A stretch of DNA of 64,000 nucleotides, from contig CM073196.1 of assembly GCA_037042915.1 (NCBI GenBank), positions 4,402,001-4,466,000 of the forward strand, read 5' to 3'. This document shows, in pieces, positions 1 to 10,618 of the stretch. This DNA is from Auricularia sp. M13. Its lineage: Eukaryota; Basidiomycota; Agaricomycetes; Auriculariales; Auriculariaceae. The first letter of the stretch is position 1, and each line of letters begins with the position of its first letter. A program made the translations under genes and the position numbers. A model generated the notes under the pieces. The model was given only the letters and a program-made list of their open reading frames with translations. It ran no database searches and was not told the DNA's origin.

Positions 1-73
1 CTTGCGATCCGCATATTCCCAGATTGGCGTTGGAGACGTTGAGATCGAAGTACTGTGCCGGCATTCTGATTTG

Positions 74-80
74 TATAAAA
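74..80 (+). promoter_or_regulatory. TATA box of the G1 peptidase gene
   Basis: TATAAAA lies 81 bp upstream of the chosen ATG at 155, a normal spacing for a fungal core promoter. Inferred from motif and position only. Confidence 0.5.
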
Positions 81-154
81 ACGCACCCTTCGGCTTCTGC
101 TCCACTCGTTGACCCCCGAGTCGGACGGCGCGGACAGTCTCGCCGGTCACCGTC

Positions 155-1400
155 ATGCATTTCACTCACTTGCTTGTCGCTCTCGCGCTCTCGCTCGCTG
201 GCGCGATCGCTGTTCCCAATGGAAACTCACGCAGGCTTCCAGTGGCGAGACGCTCGCAGCTCAAGCGCGGAGCAGGTCCCGTCAGGCTCGTTCCCCAAGC
301 CCCCGTCGCTCGCAAATGCGTCCCACAACGAGTTCAGCACGAACTGGGCGGGCGCGGCTTATCACGACTATCCGCCTGTACGTTCCTGTCCCCAGTTTCT
401 TATCACTCTCCCGCTCATCTTATCTCACCCTCGATGTTAGGGCTCCTTCACCAAGGCGCGCGCGACCATCACCGTCCCCTCCGCGTCTCGCCCGCCGGGC
501 GGGAACGCGCAGACGGACTATTACGGCTCGGCGTGGGTGGGCATCGATGGCTATAGCGCGTGCTCGGGGGCTATACTCCAGACGGGCATCGATTGGGTCG
601 TGCCGACCGGTGGCGGGCAGGTGGATTACTATGGTATGTCCTACGTCGATATCAAGTTCGGCAGTGTGCTGATGCAGAAGATTCATTGAAGCTTGGTATG
701 AGTGGTATCCCGAGGAGTCGTTCGAATTCGACGGAGGTGCGCTCCAACCGTTGGCAATCTGCGCACGCATGCTGTGTCTCACTCCGTTTCGCACTGGCAG
801 ATCTGTTGATAGAGACCGGGGACACACTCAACGTCCGTCCGTCTCATCTCCAGAGTCCACCTCTCACCATGCCAATTCAACTCACACTCTTTCGTTGCAC
901 TGCAGTTCACCGTGCAAGCCTTCAGCCCGACGTCGGGCGTCGCGATCGTCGAGAACCTCTCGACGGGCGCGCGCGTCGAGCAGCAGCTCACGTCGGACGT
1001 CGCGCTCTGCCAGACGGATGCGGAGTGGATCGTCGAGGACTTTGACAGTGCGTGCCTGCGCTTCTCGCTTCTCCAAATACTCCCAGCTGATCGTTGACGT
1101 TGCCTTCTCTTCCCATGCGATGTGTTCCATTCTCCTTCGATTCGCGTGTCCACGTCCCCTCCAACTCGCGCCTTGGTAATGTCTTTACGCGGCTCTGCTC
1201 CGCTAGTCGAAGACGGCGCGGCGCCCTTCGCGAACTTCGGCTCGGTCACATTCAGCAACGTCCTCGCCTCTTCCGCCAGCGGCGGGATCATCGGGGCCGG
1301 CGGGAACGCCACGCTTATCGACCTTGAGCAGGACGACTCTGCGGGCGTGCTGGCGCAGACGGTTTTGAAGGGCGCGACTGTTATTGTTAAATACGTTTGA
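155..1400 (+). CDS. Secreted G1-family glutamic peptidase (eqolisin)
   Basis: Acid endopeptidase of the eqolisin (scytalidoglutamic/aspergilloglutamic) family, expected to be secreted. Proposed exons: 155-211, 276-377, 441-633, 692-736, 801-832, 906-1047 and 1207-1400, giving 254 aa in frame. The N-terminus (MHFTHLLVALALSLAGAIA) is a signal peptide. Family landmarks follow in order: STNWAGA, WVGIDG, ILQTG (catalytic Gln near residue 100), WYEWYP, a GDTLN strand, IVENLSTG, AEWIVEDF (catalytic Glu near 183) and a C-terminal VTVKYV-like strand, here ATVIVKYV. Introns 2-5 are well supported by phase and homology. The first (212-275) has a weak donor and was chosen because it joins the signal peptide to the mature frame; a frameshift is the alternative. 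It would also remove most of the usual propeptide. The last intron, 159 nt, is unusually long and could hide a micro-exon. Confidence 0.88.
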
Positions 1401-1766
1401 CGAAGATGAAGACTGCTTCGCTGAATTTGTCGCATTGTACATGTGGCTGCGGTATCGATGCGAAACGATGACAAGCAAGGAATATGAAACTTGCTCTTCT
1501 CAACGCAAACGTGCGTATGACCAGAACACGCGGGCAACTGCTGGGCACAAGCGCGTCGTACAGTTCGCTGGGCGACTTTGGAGTTTTATTTCTCCCGGTC
1601 CGGTGTCTGCATCCACTGCGTCGGTACGGCGGGCGGAACTTTGGTCCCATTCAGTCCGAAATTCATAGGCCCCAATAGCTGGCAGCAATGCAACGGGAGA
1701 ACTGACGCGAACACGTGTAGACGGCATGTCCAGTCTCTCTCACCGTGCCTCTTGCCTCCTGCCTCC
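1401..1766. other. Intergenic, no gene seen
   Basis: Short open frames here lack recognisable domains. It should contain the terminator of the peptidase gene and the promoter of the BTB gene, but no clear TATA box is visible. Confidence 0.5.
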
Positions 1767-2730
1767 ATGTTTGCGACAGACGCACAGCTACACCGTCACG
1801 AGGAGCTGTGGTTCAGAGACGGAACCATCGTTTTAAAGGTCGGCATTCACTTTGGTCTTTTCGGCTGCGATATCGTCTTGGTGATTGGGGACTGATTGAA
1901 GATTGCCAGGCCGAGCAGACGACGTTCAAGGTTCATGCCTCGCTTCTCGAGCTCCAGAGCGAGTTCTTCAAGGACATGATGTCGCTACCCCAGGACGCTC
2001 AGCGTCAAGATGGCACAGAGGCTTCCCCTTTGGTGGTGCCAGACGTCACTGCCGACGGGCTCTCCGTAATACTTAGGATCATCTATCATGTGTACGTACT
2101 TTCCACATATCTTCAGGGAACGGAATAAATGAACGGACACACAGGTGGGGAACGCAGTTGGATCTGGATAACGATGCATTCATCAGCGCTCTGCGCACTG
2201 CGCACCGGCTGCAGTTCCCCGCCATTATTAAATCCGCCGTCTCAACTCTCAATACGCGTCTTACTGCTGCGGAGAAGCTTAGACTTGGCATGGAATGCGA
2301 CATCGACGAGTGGCAGCAATCCGCATTCGAAGATCTCGTCCTCGGTTTCCTGGATGTCCCGCCGGTTTCCCATCTGGGAGAAACGATTTGTGCCAAGGTC
2401 TATAGCGCTCGCGCCCGCGTCGTCGAGGCCCGAGTAGCCTGGATCCTGAAAACAAAATCGGTCTGCACGCACCAAATATCGGCGCTGTTGTGCGCTGTAC
2501 CGTCGGTGCCGCGCTCTCAGCTCCAGGACCGGTGCTCCAGCTATCATTCACGATTCAGGGACCCGAAATGCTGTGATAAGATGTGCCCTGTCTCCGCTCT
2601 CATGCTACCAGAGGCGACGGAGCGAGAGATTGCAGCTGCTTTGTGGAACGGTACCGCGCCGCCCGTGGTGCACTGGCAGCTGCAGTATATCCCGCGGAGA
2701 GGTTCTCAGCCAGAATCGTCAGGATGGTGA
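1767..2730 (+). CDS. BTB/POZ-domain protein 1
   Basis: Proposed exons 1767-1838, 1910-2091 and 2145-2730 join in frame to 279 aa. The N-terminal BTB fold is recognisable from LWFRDGTIVLK, then TTFKVHASLLELQSEFF, a VPDVTADG segment and LRIIYH. A helical region follows with LRTAHRLQF and LRLGMECDIDEW. These landmarks and both intron positions recur in the BTB gene at 37.6 kb (FWFNDGDIVLL, FKVHLDALARHSPLF, LRAAHRLQF, LRLALECDIAEW), so the two are paralogues. BTB proteins often dimerise and may serve as Cullin-3 substrate adaptors; that role is inferred. The last ~80 residues are not conserved with the paralogue, so the 3' end may contain an unrecognised intron. Confidence 0.75.
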
Positions 2731-3458
2731 AGCCGCCGCAGCGCGCCTATCGACGAAGGCGGGGCTTGAGATACTACCCGTGTACTCTATCTATAGTGTG
2801 CAACTATGGGCAACCTCGTGATACTTATGCTCATCATGCAATAGCTGATCGCGCTAACTGGCACGGTCTCTACAGCTTCGGAATACGTATCAAACATGCT
2901 TTCACCAAACCTCGCAAGAAAGAAACGGCAAGGCCTATTCAAGTTGATCACAAGGCAAAACGGGGTATTCGGTACACTACGCCCGCAAGAGCCGCTGAGT
3001 TAGAGAACCAGCCTGCCATTATCCGGGATCTCGTATAAGGCAGGATGGGGTGGCCGAGCTCTCTGAAGCAGAAGAGAGCCGGATTATCCGGAGGATCATG
3101 GTTGTATTATTGCCCAAAATTTCGACAAAATCTCTAGTCGGGCTGTTTGTGTGAAGAAGTGTCAGCAACAGTCATGATTTCCGACGAGACGAGTGCGCAC
3201 CCAAAGGGATCGGTGGTACACTATCATATTCAAGTTCTAAGATGAACATCGGATGCATCATGCCGTTGGTGGCCATGGGTGAGATCCTCAGGGCGTGAAA
3301 CAGCGATTACGAAAAGCATGCAGGGTTAAATCACACTCCACTTCTCTGCAGTCCCTGTTTCAGCCTTTTCGCGTCTCAGGCCTGGGAATTGGAAATTTAT
3401 CGAGGTACGCGGGAGTCTCGAAGAGCTCAGCTGATCGTAGCCTTCAAGTGCTTACATG
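2731..3458. other. Intergenic, no gene seen
   Basis: No open frame with domain-like content. It ends at the terminal inverted repeat of the element starting at 3459. Confidence 0.45.
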
Positions 3459-3473
3459 CATCTGTAAAAACCC
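3459..3473 (+). repeat. Left terminal inverted repeat
   Basis: Perfect 15-bp inverted partner of 4579-4593. Confidence 0.75.
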
Positions 3474-4578
3474 ACCTATCTCCGGATCGCTCCGGAGGCT
3501 CCGGAACAGCCGGACCAGGCTGAGAAAGGTACCCCTTTCCGGAGCCTCCCGAGCTGCAGTTCAGAGCTCCGGAGCAGCCTGGAGCGCTCCTGAAAGCTCC
3601 TCCAGGTGCTGTTTTCTCACTTTACGGCTTATTTGGATGCTCTTCCTGATGCTTACTGCCTGCCAGGGCAGACAAAAACGAACACAGATGAAAAGGAAAA
3701 ACGTGGCATTGCAAAATAAATAGATACAGGATGCGATGACCCATTGTACGTCGAAGCAAGACACGCTCAGGGCCTGACACAAAGCGACAACGATCATGAA
3801 TGGACTCACAACAACGTGAGGTCGTCGGCCACTGGCACGGTCCGCCGCTCCTCGTGCGTGCAGTGCGGCAGGTTGCTGCGCTGCGCACGTCGCATCACCT
3901 ACCACCAACCGCCTGTCAGACAGGCAGAAAAGCACAGGTCTATGGACATACCAGTATCGGCGCCCGAAGCGGTCGGGTTGGGGGGAAAGTGTGAGCGGGA
4001 GGGCACTGTGACGAATGTCAGAACGGTGCGTGTGATCCATAATGCTTACTGCCTCGATAGTCTTGAGCGGCACCGTCGCGAAGAGTTGACCTGCAAACGA
4101 CAAGTTAGTATGCAAATGAAAGCCCAGGTCGGTAGCTGCGAAAACAGAGCACGCCAGACCGCAAGACATGAACGAGCCCAGAGCCAGCACGACGAGAGAG
4201 ACCACGAGCAGAGCTAAGCAGGCCTGAAGAGCAGCCCGAGATGACACAGAAAGCCTAATGCCAGAGCCGCATAGCCAGGAATGCGCCACGGACGGTGTCA
4301 AGCTAGGCGGGGCGGTTGGGGTGGTGGGGGAAAAGAGACAAGTCCGTTTGAAAGCCCGCTTGATGGGAATCAGCTCGTTGTCAACCAGCAACCAGCATGT
4401 GGCCCATTCGATGGGAGCTGGGACGCGTTGATGGGAGCTGCTGGAGCTCGGATTGAACCGGAAACGCCAAGCATTTGGTCGTGGATTGCCTGGCCCGGTG
4501 CTCCCAACGCTTCGGCCGCTCAGATCAATCCGGAGCAGCCGGAGATGTCAGGAGCTTGATACCCAGCTCCGGAGCGGC

Positions 4579-4593
4579 GGGTTTTTACAGATG
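4579..4593 (-). repeat. Right terminal inverted repeat
   Basis: Perfect 15-bp inverted partner of 3459-3473. Confidence 0.75.
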
Positions 4594-4710
4594 TGACACC
4601 GGACAACCGCCTTATTTCGGCTGATTTCTCCCCCCTCATCAGGCCCCAAAATGTGGAAGCATTTTCTACGATATCCAGCGGGAAGCGAGTAGGAATGTGG
4701 GTGGTCACGC

Positions 4711-4730
4711 CTACCTACCTACCTACCTAC
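4711..4730 (+). repeat. CTAC microsatellite
   Basis: Five tandem CTAC units in the promoter region of the first MFS transporter, just upstream of its TATA box. Confidence 0.8.
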
Positions 4731-4763
4731 CGGTGGCCAAAATGATCGGCTGCAATTCTCCCG

Positions 4764-4770
4764 TATATAA
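4764..4770 (+). promoter_or_regulatory. TATA box of MFS transporter 1
   Basis: TATATAA 60 bp upstream of the ATG at 4824. Confidence 0.5.
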
Positions 4771-4823
4771 CGTGCTGCGGCACGGCCGAAGGCATCAGGC
4801 GGTGTTTCCTTCCCCCGCACATA

Positions 4824-6486
4824 ATGACGGGCCGCGAGCATTCGCCCTCCAATATTGAAGATGAGCGTGCGCCGCTGCTACATGACAATCACGACATAGA
4901 TCGAACGTTGCCCAAGCTGCAAGTTGCGCTGCTTTGTGGTGCGCGCGCCATGGAGGTGATCGCGTTTTTCACGATATTTCCGTACGTCAACCAGATGATC
5001 TCTGAAACGGGCGGTGTCCCGCCTTCTGAAGTCGGATTCTGGTCGGGCTGGATCGTGCGTTCAGTCCATTCGTAACAGGCCAAGCTGCTCATTTTATTGC
5101 ACAGGAAAGCATGTTTTCGTTGACGTCCATGGTCGTGATGCTGTTCTGGGGCCGCGCTTCTGACAACATTGGGCGTAAGCCCGTTCTCACGACTTGCATG
5201 CTGGGAATGGCAGCGACGACTGCAGCGTTTGGCCTCTCGAGAAACGTTTGGCACATGATGGCGCTACGTTCGCTAGCAGGCGTATTCGGCGGATCCACAG
5301 TGTGAATACCCGCTTGCTCGTCTGCGGGATGCAACTGACCACGTTCGGCAGAACGGTACGGACGATGCTTTCGGAGAACAGCACCCCGAAAACGCAGGCG
5401 CGCGCGTTCAGTTTCTTCCAATTCTCTGCCAACATCGGCATCTTCGTCGGCCCTCTCATCGGCGGAGCATTTGTCAAGCCAGCCGAGCAATTCCCAGAGA
5501 TCTTCGGGTCCATCCGCTTTCTGCGCGAATACCCGTACTTCCTGCCCGGATTCATAACGGGATCGCTGACCGCACTTGTCGGTTTAGCCAACCTCTTGTG
5601 GTTGAAAGAGGTGCGTCGTCATTCCGTGCGTTGCGGACGACTGATGTAAAAGTGTAGACACTTCCAGCAGCAAGAGAAGAGGAAACGCGCCAAGAGCCGC
5701 CCTCGATCAAAAGCATTGTGCTCGCGCCGGGCGTAATCGCAGTGCTCATCATATACCTCTACTGCTCGCTGCTCAGCTTCTCCATCACCGCCCGTCAGTC
5801 CCTCCTACGCCTCTCACCACTCGCGCTGACCTCGATGCAGTTCTCCCGGTGTTTTACTTCACCCCCGTCGACTTGGGCGGGTTCGGCCTCTCACCCCCGC
5901 AAATATCATTTTTCGTCGCGTTGATTGGCATGTCGCAAGCGGCCTGGCTCCTGCTTGTCTTCCCACCCATCCAGCGGCGCCTGGGAACAGGCAGCGTCCT
6001 CAGAGGATGCGCTGCGGCGTGGCCGGTGTCGTACGCGATGATGCCCTTGCTCAATGCGGTCTTGCGAGGCGGACACGACAGGACGTTCTGGATCGCCGCG
6101 CCCGTGCTGAGCGCGCTCACGGGCGGCATCAGCATGGCGTACAGTACGTACTCCCTCTCACATTCCCTTCCCCTGAAGCAAGTTGTCACTAAGTATGAAT
6201 AGCCGGAGTACAGCTCGCGCTGAACGACATCTCGCCTTCCCCGCTCGCATTCGGCACGCTCAACGGCATCGCGTTGTCGCTCATGAACGGCCTGCGTGCC
6301 ATCGCCCCGGCGTTCATCACCTCGGTCTATGCTTACGGCGTGACACATCAAATTATGAAGGGCTACTTTGGCTGGGTGGTGCTCGTCTCGCTGACTTGTG
6401 GCTTTGGCGTCACGCTGATTTGGCTGCCCGCGAAAAGCGAGGGAAGAGTTCAGGATGAGGTGCAACCCGGAGATAGACAGGATTGA
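4824..6486 (+). CDS. Major facilitator superfamily transporter 1 (DHA1-like)
   Basis: Exons 4824-5054, 5105-5301, 5352-5610, 5658-5793, 5841-6143 and 6203-6486 join in frame to 469 aa. A polar N-terminus (EDERAPLL) precedes membrane segments. The MFS loop 2-3 signature is GRASDNIGRKP (about residues 93-103), followed by RSLAGVFGG, an IGIFVGPLIGGAF segment typical of 12-helix drug:H+ antiporters, and a second half starting around FYFTPVDLGGFGL. The substrate is unknown. The architecture resembles the ZIFL/TetA-like DHA1 branch widespread in basidiomycetes. The gene converges tail-to-tail on a paralogue at 6719-8401 with the same five intron positions and phases, so the pair arose by inverted duplication of a spliced gene. 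All key motifs are intact. Confidence 0.9.
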
Positions 6487-6718
6487 CAGTGGCGAATAAT
6501 GGAAACGAGTCTCGCATCTGTGAATAACCATGAAAGCAAGATGTTGAGATTGATATTGAGGAAGTATAACAAATACTGAGATTCTAGATGTTCTATTATA
6601 TCCGCTTTGTGCGAGAGGTTCCGCTTCTTAGAGCCGTTCCCTAATCTGCATGACGAATTGCCGCCCTGCTCAAATTCTACAGACCATAGATTATTAAGAT
6701 CTACTATGTGTATATCTC
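6487..6718. other. Shared 3' region of the convergent MFS genes
   Basis: An AT-rich 232-bp spacer between the two stop codons. It must hold both polyadenylation signals, but I cannot single one out. Confidence 0.5.
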
Positions 6719-8401
6719 TTACTCTGCCCTCTCCTCGACGATGCGTCCCTCGCTCTTCGCAGGCAGCCACACGAGCGTGACGCCAAACCCACATCCGATC
6801 GCAATGAGGACGACCCAGCCAAGGTATCCGCGCAGTATCTGGTGCGTGACGCCGTACGCGTACACGGAGGTGATGAACGCGGGCGAGACGGCGCGCACGC
6901 CGCTCGTGAGCGACATCGCGATGCCGTTGAGCGTGCCGAACGCAAGCGGCGACGGCGAGATGTCGTTCAGCGCGAGCTGCACACCCGCTGCGCAGTGCAA
7001 TATTGCAATCAGCCTGGCGAAGCAGGGAGGAGCGAATGAGGATGCGCACCAAACGCCATGCTGACGCCTGACATGAGCGCGCTCAGAATCGGCGCGGAGA
7101 TCCAGAAGGCGCGGTCGTGGTGCTCGCGCAGAATGACGTTCATCATCGGCATGAGCGCGAAGCCCAGCGGCCACGCCACGGCACACCCGCGGAGCAGGTT
7201 GCCCGTCCCCACGCGCCGCTGCAGGGGCGGGAAGATGAGTAGCAGCCAGAATGCTTGCGAGAAGCCCGCGAGCGCGATGAAGAGCGAGATTTGCGCCGGC
7301 GTGAAGCCGAAGCCGCCGAGTTCGACTGGCGTGAAGTAGAAGACTGGGACCACTGCGGAGGAATGCAATCAGGTGGCGAAAAGTGCGACACAAGATTGCA
7401 AGACTCACAAGCTGTGAACAGGAAGCCCAGCAGCGACGCGTAGAGGAAGATGACCAGGACTGGCTGTACGCCTGGTGACATAACAATACTTTTGATCGAC
7501 GGCGGTTCCTGCTTAGTGTTTGAGTGCGTCTGGCTTGGGAGGGTCTTCGCCGTGTCAGTCGCGGGTCCTTATATGAGAGAAACGGCGCATACCTCGTTCA
7601 GCCAGAAGATATTAGCGAATGCTATGATTCCTGTTATAGTGCCAGTAACAAGACCCGGGAGAAGGTAGGGATAGTCGTGGAGGAGCTGAAAGGACCCGAA
7701 CACAGACGGGTACTGATCTGCTGGTTTGGCAAAGGCGCCGCCGATAAGCGGACCGCAGAAGATACCCAAGTTGCCGGCGAATGCGAAGAGGCCGAATGCG
7801 CGCGCCTGCGTTTTGTGCGTACTGTTCTCGGACAGCATCGTGCGCACGGTTCTTTGCTAGTGTTAGCAGCAGGGTCACGGCGTAGCATAGATACCACTCG
7901 ACTCACACGACTGTTCCTCCGAAGACGCCAGCGAGCGAGCGAAGCGCAATCATTTGCCAAACGTTCCTCGCCAATCCGAATGCGACGGTTGTCAGAGCCA
8001 TCCCGACCAGGCAGAGCGTAAGAACGGGTTTGCGGCCGAATTTGTCAGACGCGCGACCCCAGAAGAGCATGACAATCATCGAAGTGAACGAAAACATGCT
8101 TTCCTGGGCGAGTCTGGTATATTAGTCAAGGTTAACCTCGAAAAATCTGCGCACGCACTATCCAGCCAGACCAGAAGCCCACTTCAGCGGGTGGTACGCC
8201 GCCGGTGTCCTTGATCATTTCGTTCACATACGGAAAAATAGTAAAGAACGCGGCGCCCTCGACCGCCCGCGCCGCACAGAGCAGCGTAACCTGCAGCTTA
8301 GGCAGGGGACGATCTTCGTCATGTTGGCTGTGGCCATCGCGCAGGAGCGGGGTGCGCTCGTCGACGGCGCGTTCGGTGGACGGGTTCCTGTCGCCGTCCA
8401 T
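6719..8401 (-). CDS. Major facilitator superfamily transporter 2 (DHA1-like)
   Basis: Minus-strand exons 8401-8159, 8103-7907, 7851-7593, 7544-7409, 7352-7050 and 6987-6719 join in frame to 468 aa. The middle four exons are 197, 259, 136 and 303 nt, exactly the lengths in the convergent paralogue at 4824-6486, and all five intron phases match. It carries a DERTPLL N-terminus, ESMFSFTSM, motif A GRASDKFGRKP, RSLAGVFGG, a GIFCGPLIGGAFAKP segment and a YAYGVTHQI region near the end. It is predicted to be a 12-helix proton-coupled exporter; the substrate is unknown. Both copies look functional, differing mainly in the polar N-terminus and last exon. It shares an upstream region with the divergently transcribed F-box gene. 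Confidence 0.9.
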
Positions 8402-8872
8402 GGCGAGCCGGCGAACGCGTGTGCGGTGATTGATCGTGGTCAGGAACCAACAGCCGCAATCGCGCCGAGGCTCCGATAAGACGCTCGCGGAGATAAGCTC
8501 CGAGATTTACGGAGTTACGTAAACACTGAATGCACTTGCGATTGCAAGCGTTGGTGTGCTGCTGCCTCCGAGAGTCTCACTACCAACTCACTACTGTATT
8601 TCTGTAAAGTAATACGGCCCGTCCCTACGAAGAGGATACGCAAACCTATGTTCGTTTCCCAATGAACTTTGTCTATATTGAAAGGAGAAAATCCTGCTCT
8701 TGTAGGCACTTGCTGAACGAGGTTCTCGCAAAGTTTCCCTTTGATAATGCGCAAGAAAAGTCCCAGATATTTCAGTGCTACTGCTGCTTTGCCCGGCGTG
8801 TGCATCGGCCATAGCCGAACGCAGCTCTCCCTCTTCCGGCCTTCAGACACTCGAGTCTCGAGGACTCCGCAC
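8402..8872. other. Divergent promoter region between MFS 2 and F-box 1
   Basis: 471 bp between the start codon of the minus-strand transporter and the preferred ATG of the plus-strand F-box gene. The F-box frame is open upstream to another ATG at 8741. No clear TATA box is seen. Confidence 0.5.
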
Positions 8873-10618
8873 ATGAATCAAAGCGACGGCTTGCCGTCCG
8901 AGACAAAACTTGTGCTCCAACAAGCTGTGGCACGAGCGTTTAATCTCACGCTGGGGGAACAAAAGAACGGCTGCAGGTGCGCCGCTTCCGATCCTGCTTT
9001 TGCGGCTCAGGTTGACGCGCAGGCGCCTAGTGCTCGTACATTCTCGGAGGTTGCGGTTTCTATAGACGATTTTCTGCGCGACGCGCTCATCCGCGCGAAA
9101 AGGTCTTACAACTTCCTTTGTTCTCGTCAGGCGCGCCTTCCGGCCGAAGTCTGGGCTCTCGTTTGGACGCACCTACCACTACAAGACTGTATCGCAGTAT
9201 CCCACGTTTGCCACGCATGGCGCAAGAATTCCATCTCGTGCCCAAGGTTATGGGATGAAGTCACTGTCGTTTCAAAGGTCTGCGTCTGCCTGCCGTGTCT
9301 GCGAGCTCAGGAGCTCCGGGGATTCGAAAACTCCATTGCAGGCGTCCACCCAAAGTTTTCCCCGACGAATCTCCCACTTCTGCCAATCCTTCTTCAGCGC
9401 GGAAGGCAGCTGCCGTTCTCGCTCACAGTAGAGGTCACTGGCCACGTGTTGAACGAGGAAATGACCGTCCTGAGGCTCGCGCGCGCACTTGTCCCGCACG
9501 CTGCACGTGTCTCAGACATCACCATATCTATGCCGTACCACCAGCTTCTCTACAGGTTCTTTGCGCAATTTCCGGCCTTTCCAGCGGCAACTGATCTCGA
9601 GATCACGGGGAATCCGGACGCCCCGCAGAGAGGCTCGTTTCTGATTCCGGAAGGTGTGGTATCTTTCCCTCTGGTGCAATTTTTGGTACTTTCGCGGGAC
9701 ATTCAATGGCCCGAAGCCGACGCCTTCGTGCTGCCCTCGCTGCGCGAGTTGGAATGCTCGTTCAGCAGCTTCGCCGAACTACAGCGGATCGTCGCCTCCT
9801 GCCCGAATCTCGCGACGTGGACCGTGCGGGCGCCATTCCGCCTGTCAGGAGCCATTACCCTTCATCCCGTCGCTGCTCGCGATCTTGCGCTCAAGATGCG
9901 GAACGTCGACGTCCTTCGCCTTCTGGACGTCGACAGCACCTATCTTCCCGCTCTCATCGTCCTCTTCGGGTCCTCTATTCGGCCTGAGCTCGAGATCAGC
10001 TTTGAGACGCTGCGAGCGCGCCAGCACATAACATTCGCGCTCTCGATCCTGCGGCACGGCGCCGGCCCCGTGGGACTCCGGTGCACCCTGGCCAAGCCCG
10101 AGGCGCCTGGCCGCGGTCGCACACTCACCCTCACCGTGATATGCGTCCAGGGACTGCGAACGCTCCGCATTCCCATGGGAACAGATATCGAGACACTGCT
10201 GCCGCACATCTGGTCCTCGGTGCTCCCGACGGCAACGGTGTGCGTGCTCGGCGCGTGCCTGACCGCCTGGCCGCTCATCTGCAAGTCCCAACCGCCACCC
10301 AACCTCTCCAAACTTGTCGACCTGCATGTCTTTGTGGACGAAGCCGTCCAGGCCCTCGCGCCCGTCCGTCTTGGCCTGCCCGTGGCGCCGGCGTTTACCA
10401 TGCTGCACACTCTGACGGTTATGGCGGAGAATCCCACGATCACGCTCCCCGTCGCTTGGTTGTGCAGCCTCATACAGAGTCTTGAGCTCAGGCGGGAGCT
10501 GCCTCTACTCAACATCCGCAACACGAGCATCGTCGGTCCGATCGAGCTGCTGCGCGGTATCGTCATGGAGATCAAGGATGCCGATCGTGGGAATGTCACA
10601 ATTGTCACCGACTCCTAA
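8873..10618 (+). CDS. F-box protein 1 with leucine-rich-like C-terminal region
   Basis: A single uninterrupted frame of 581 aa from the ATG at 8873. An in-frame ATG at 8741 would give 625 aa; I prefer 8873 because the upstream part looks like leader sequence. The F-box spans about residues 87-130 (RLPAEVWALVWTHLPL, then VSHVCHAWRKNSI and PRLWDEV) and should bind Skp1 in an SCF ubiquitin ligase. The rest is a long region with regular hydrophobic spacing that fits degenerate leucine-rich repeats for substrate binding, as in many agaricomycete F-box expansions. No intron is needed. It shares its layout (long variable tail, CxxC just after the F-box) with the F-box protein at 13.5 kb. Targets cannot be read from the sequence. 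Confidence 0.85.
   Translation: MNQSDGLPSETKLVLQQAVARAFNLTLGEQKNGCRCAASDPAFAAQVDAQAPSARTFSEVAVSIDDFLRDALIRAKRSYNFLCSRQARLPAEVWALVWTHLPLQDCIAVSHVCHAWRKNSISCPRLWDEVTVVSKVCVCLPCLRAQELRGFENSIAGVHPKFSPTNLPLLPILLQRGRQLPFSLTVEVTGHVLNEEMTVLRLARALVPHAARVSDITISMPYHQLLYRFFAQFPAFPAATDLEITGNPDAPQRGSFLIPEGVVSFPLVQFLVLSRDIQWPEADAFVLPSLRELECSFSSFAELQRIVASCPNLATWTVRAPFRLSGAITLHPVAARDLALKMRNVDVLRLLDVDSTYLPALIVLFGSSIRPELEISFETLRARQHITFALSILRHGAGPVGLRCTLAKPEAPGRGRTLTLTVICVQGLRTLRIPMGTDIETLLPHIWSSVLPTATVCVLGACLTAWPLICKSQPPPNLSKLVDLHVFVDEAVQALAPVRLGLPVAPAFTMLHTLTVMAENPTITLPVAWLCSLIQSLELRRELPLLNIRNTSIVGPIELLRGIVMEIKDADRGNVTIVTDS

Larger units (their letters stand above)
3459..4593. mobile_element. Non-autonomous DNA transposon with TCCGGAG-rich ends
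   Basis: A 15-bp sequence, CATCTGTAAAAACCC, at 3459-3473 is perfectly repeated in inverted orientation at 4579-4593. Both ends continue inward with clustered TCCGGAG/CTCCGG motifs (3481-3605 and 4530-4577), as in subterminal transposase-binding arrays. The 1,135-bp interior has no transposase-like frame. A 276-codon minus-strand frame (4391-3561) has a hydrophobic stretch but no recognisable family, and I do not call it a gene. I see no convincing target-site duplication. The end layout resembles hAT-type elements, but the superfamily is inference. Confidence 0.65.

Noticed and set aside
3561-4391. 276-codon minus-strand frame with a hydrophobic segment
   Set aside because: It lies wholly inside a terminal-inverted-repeat element, has no recognisable family and ends in repeat-derived sequence.
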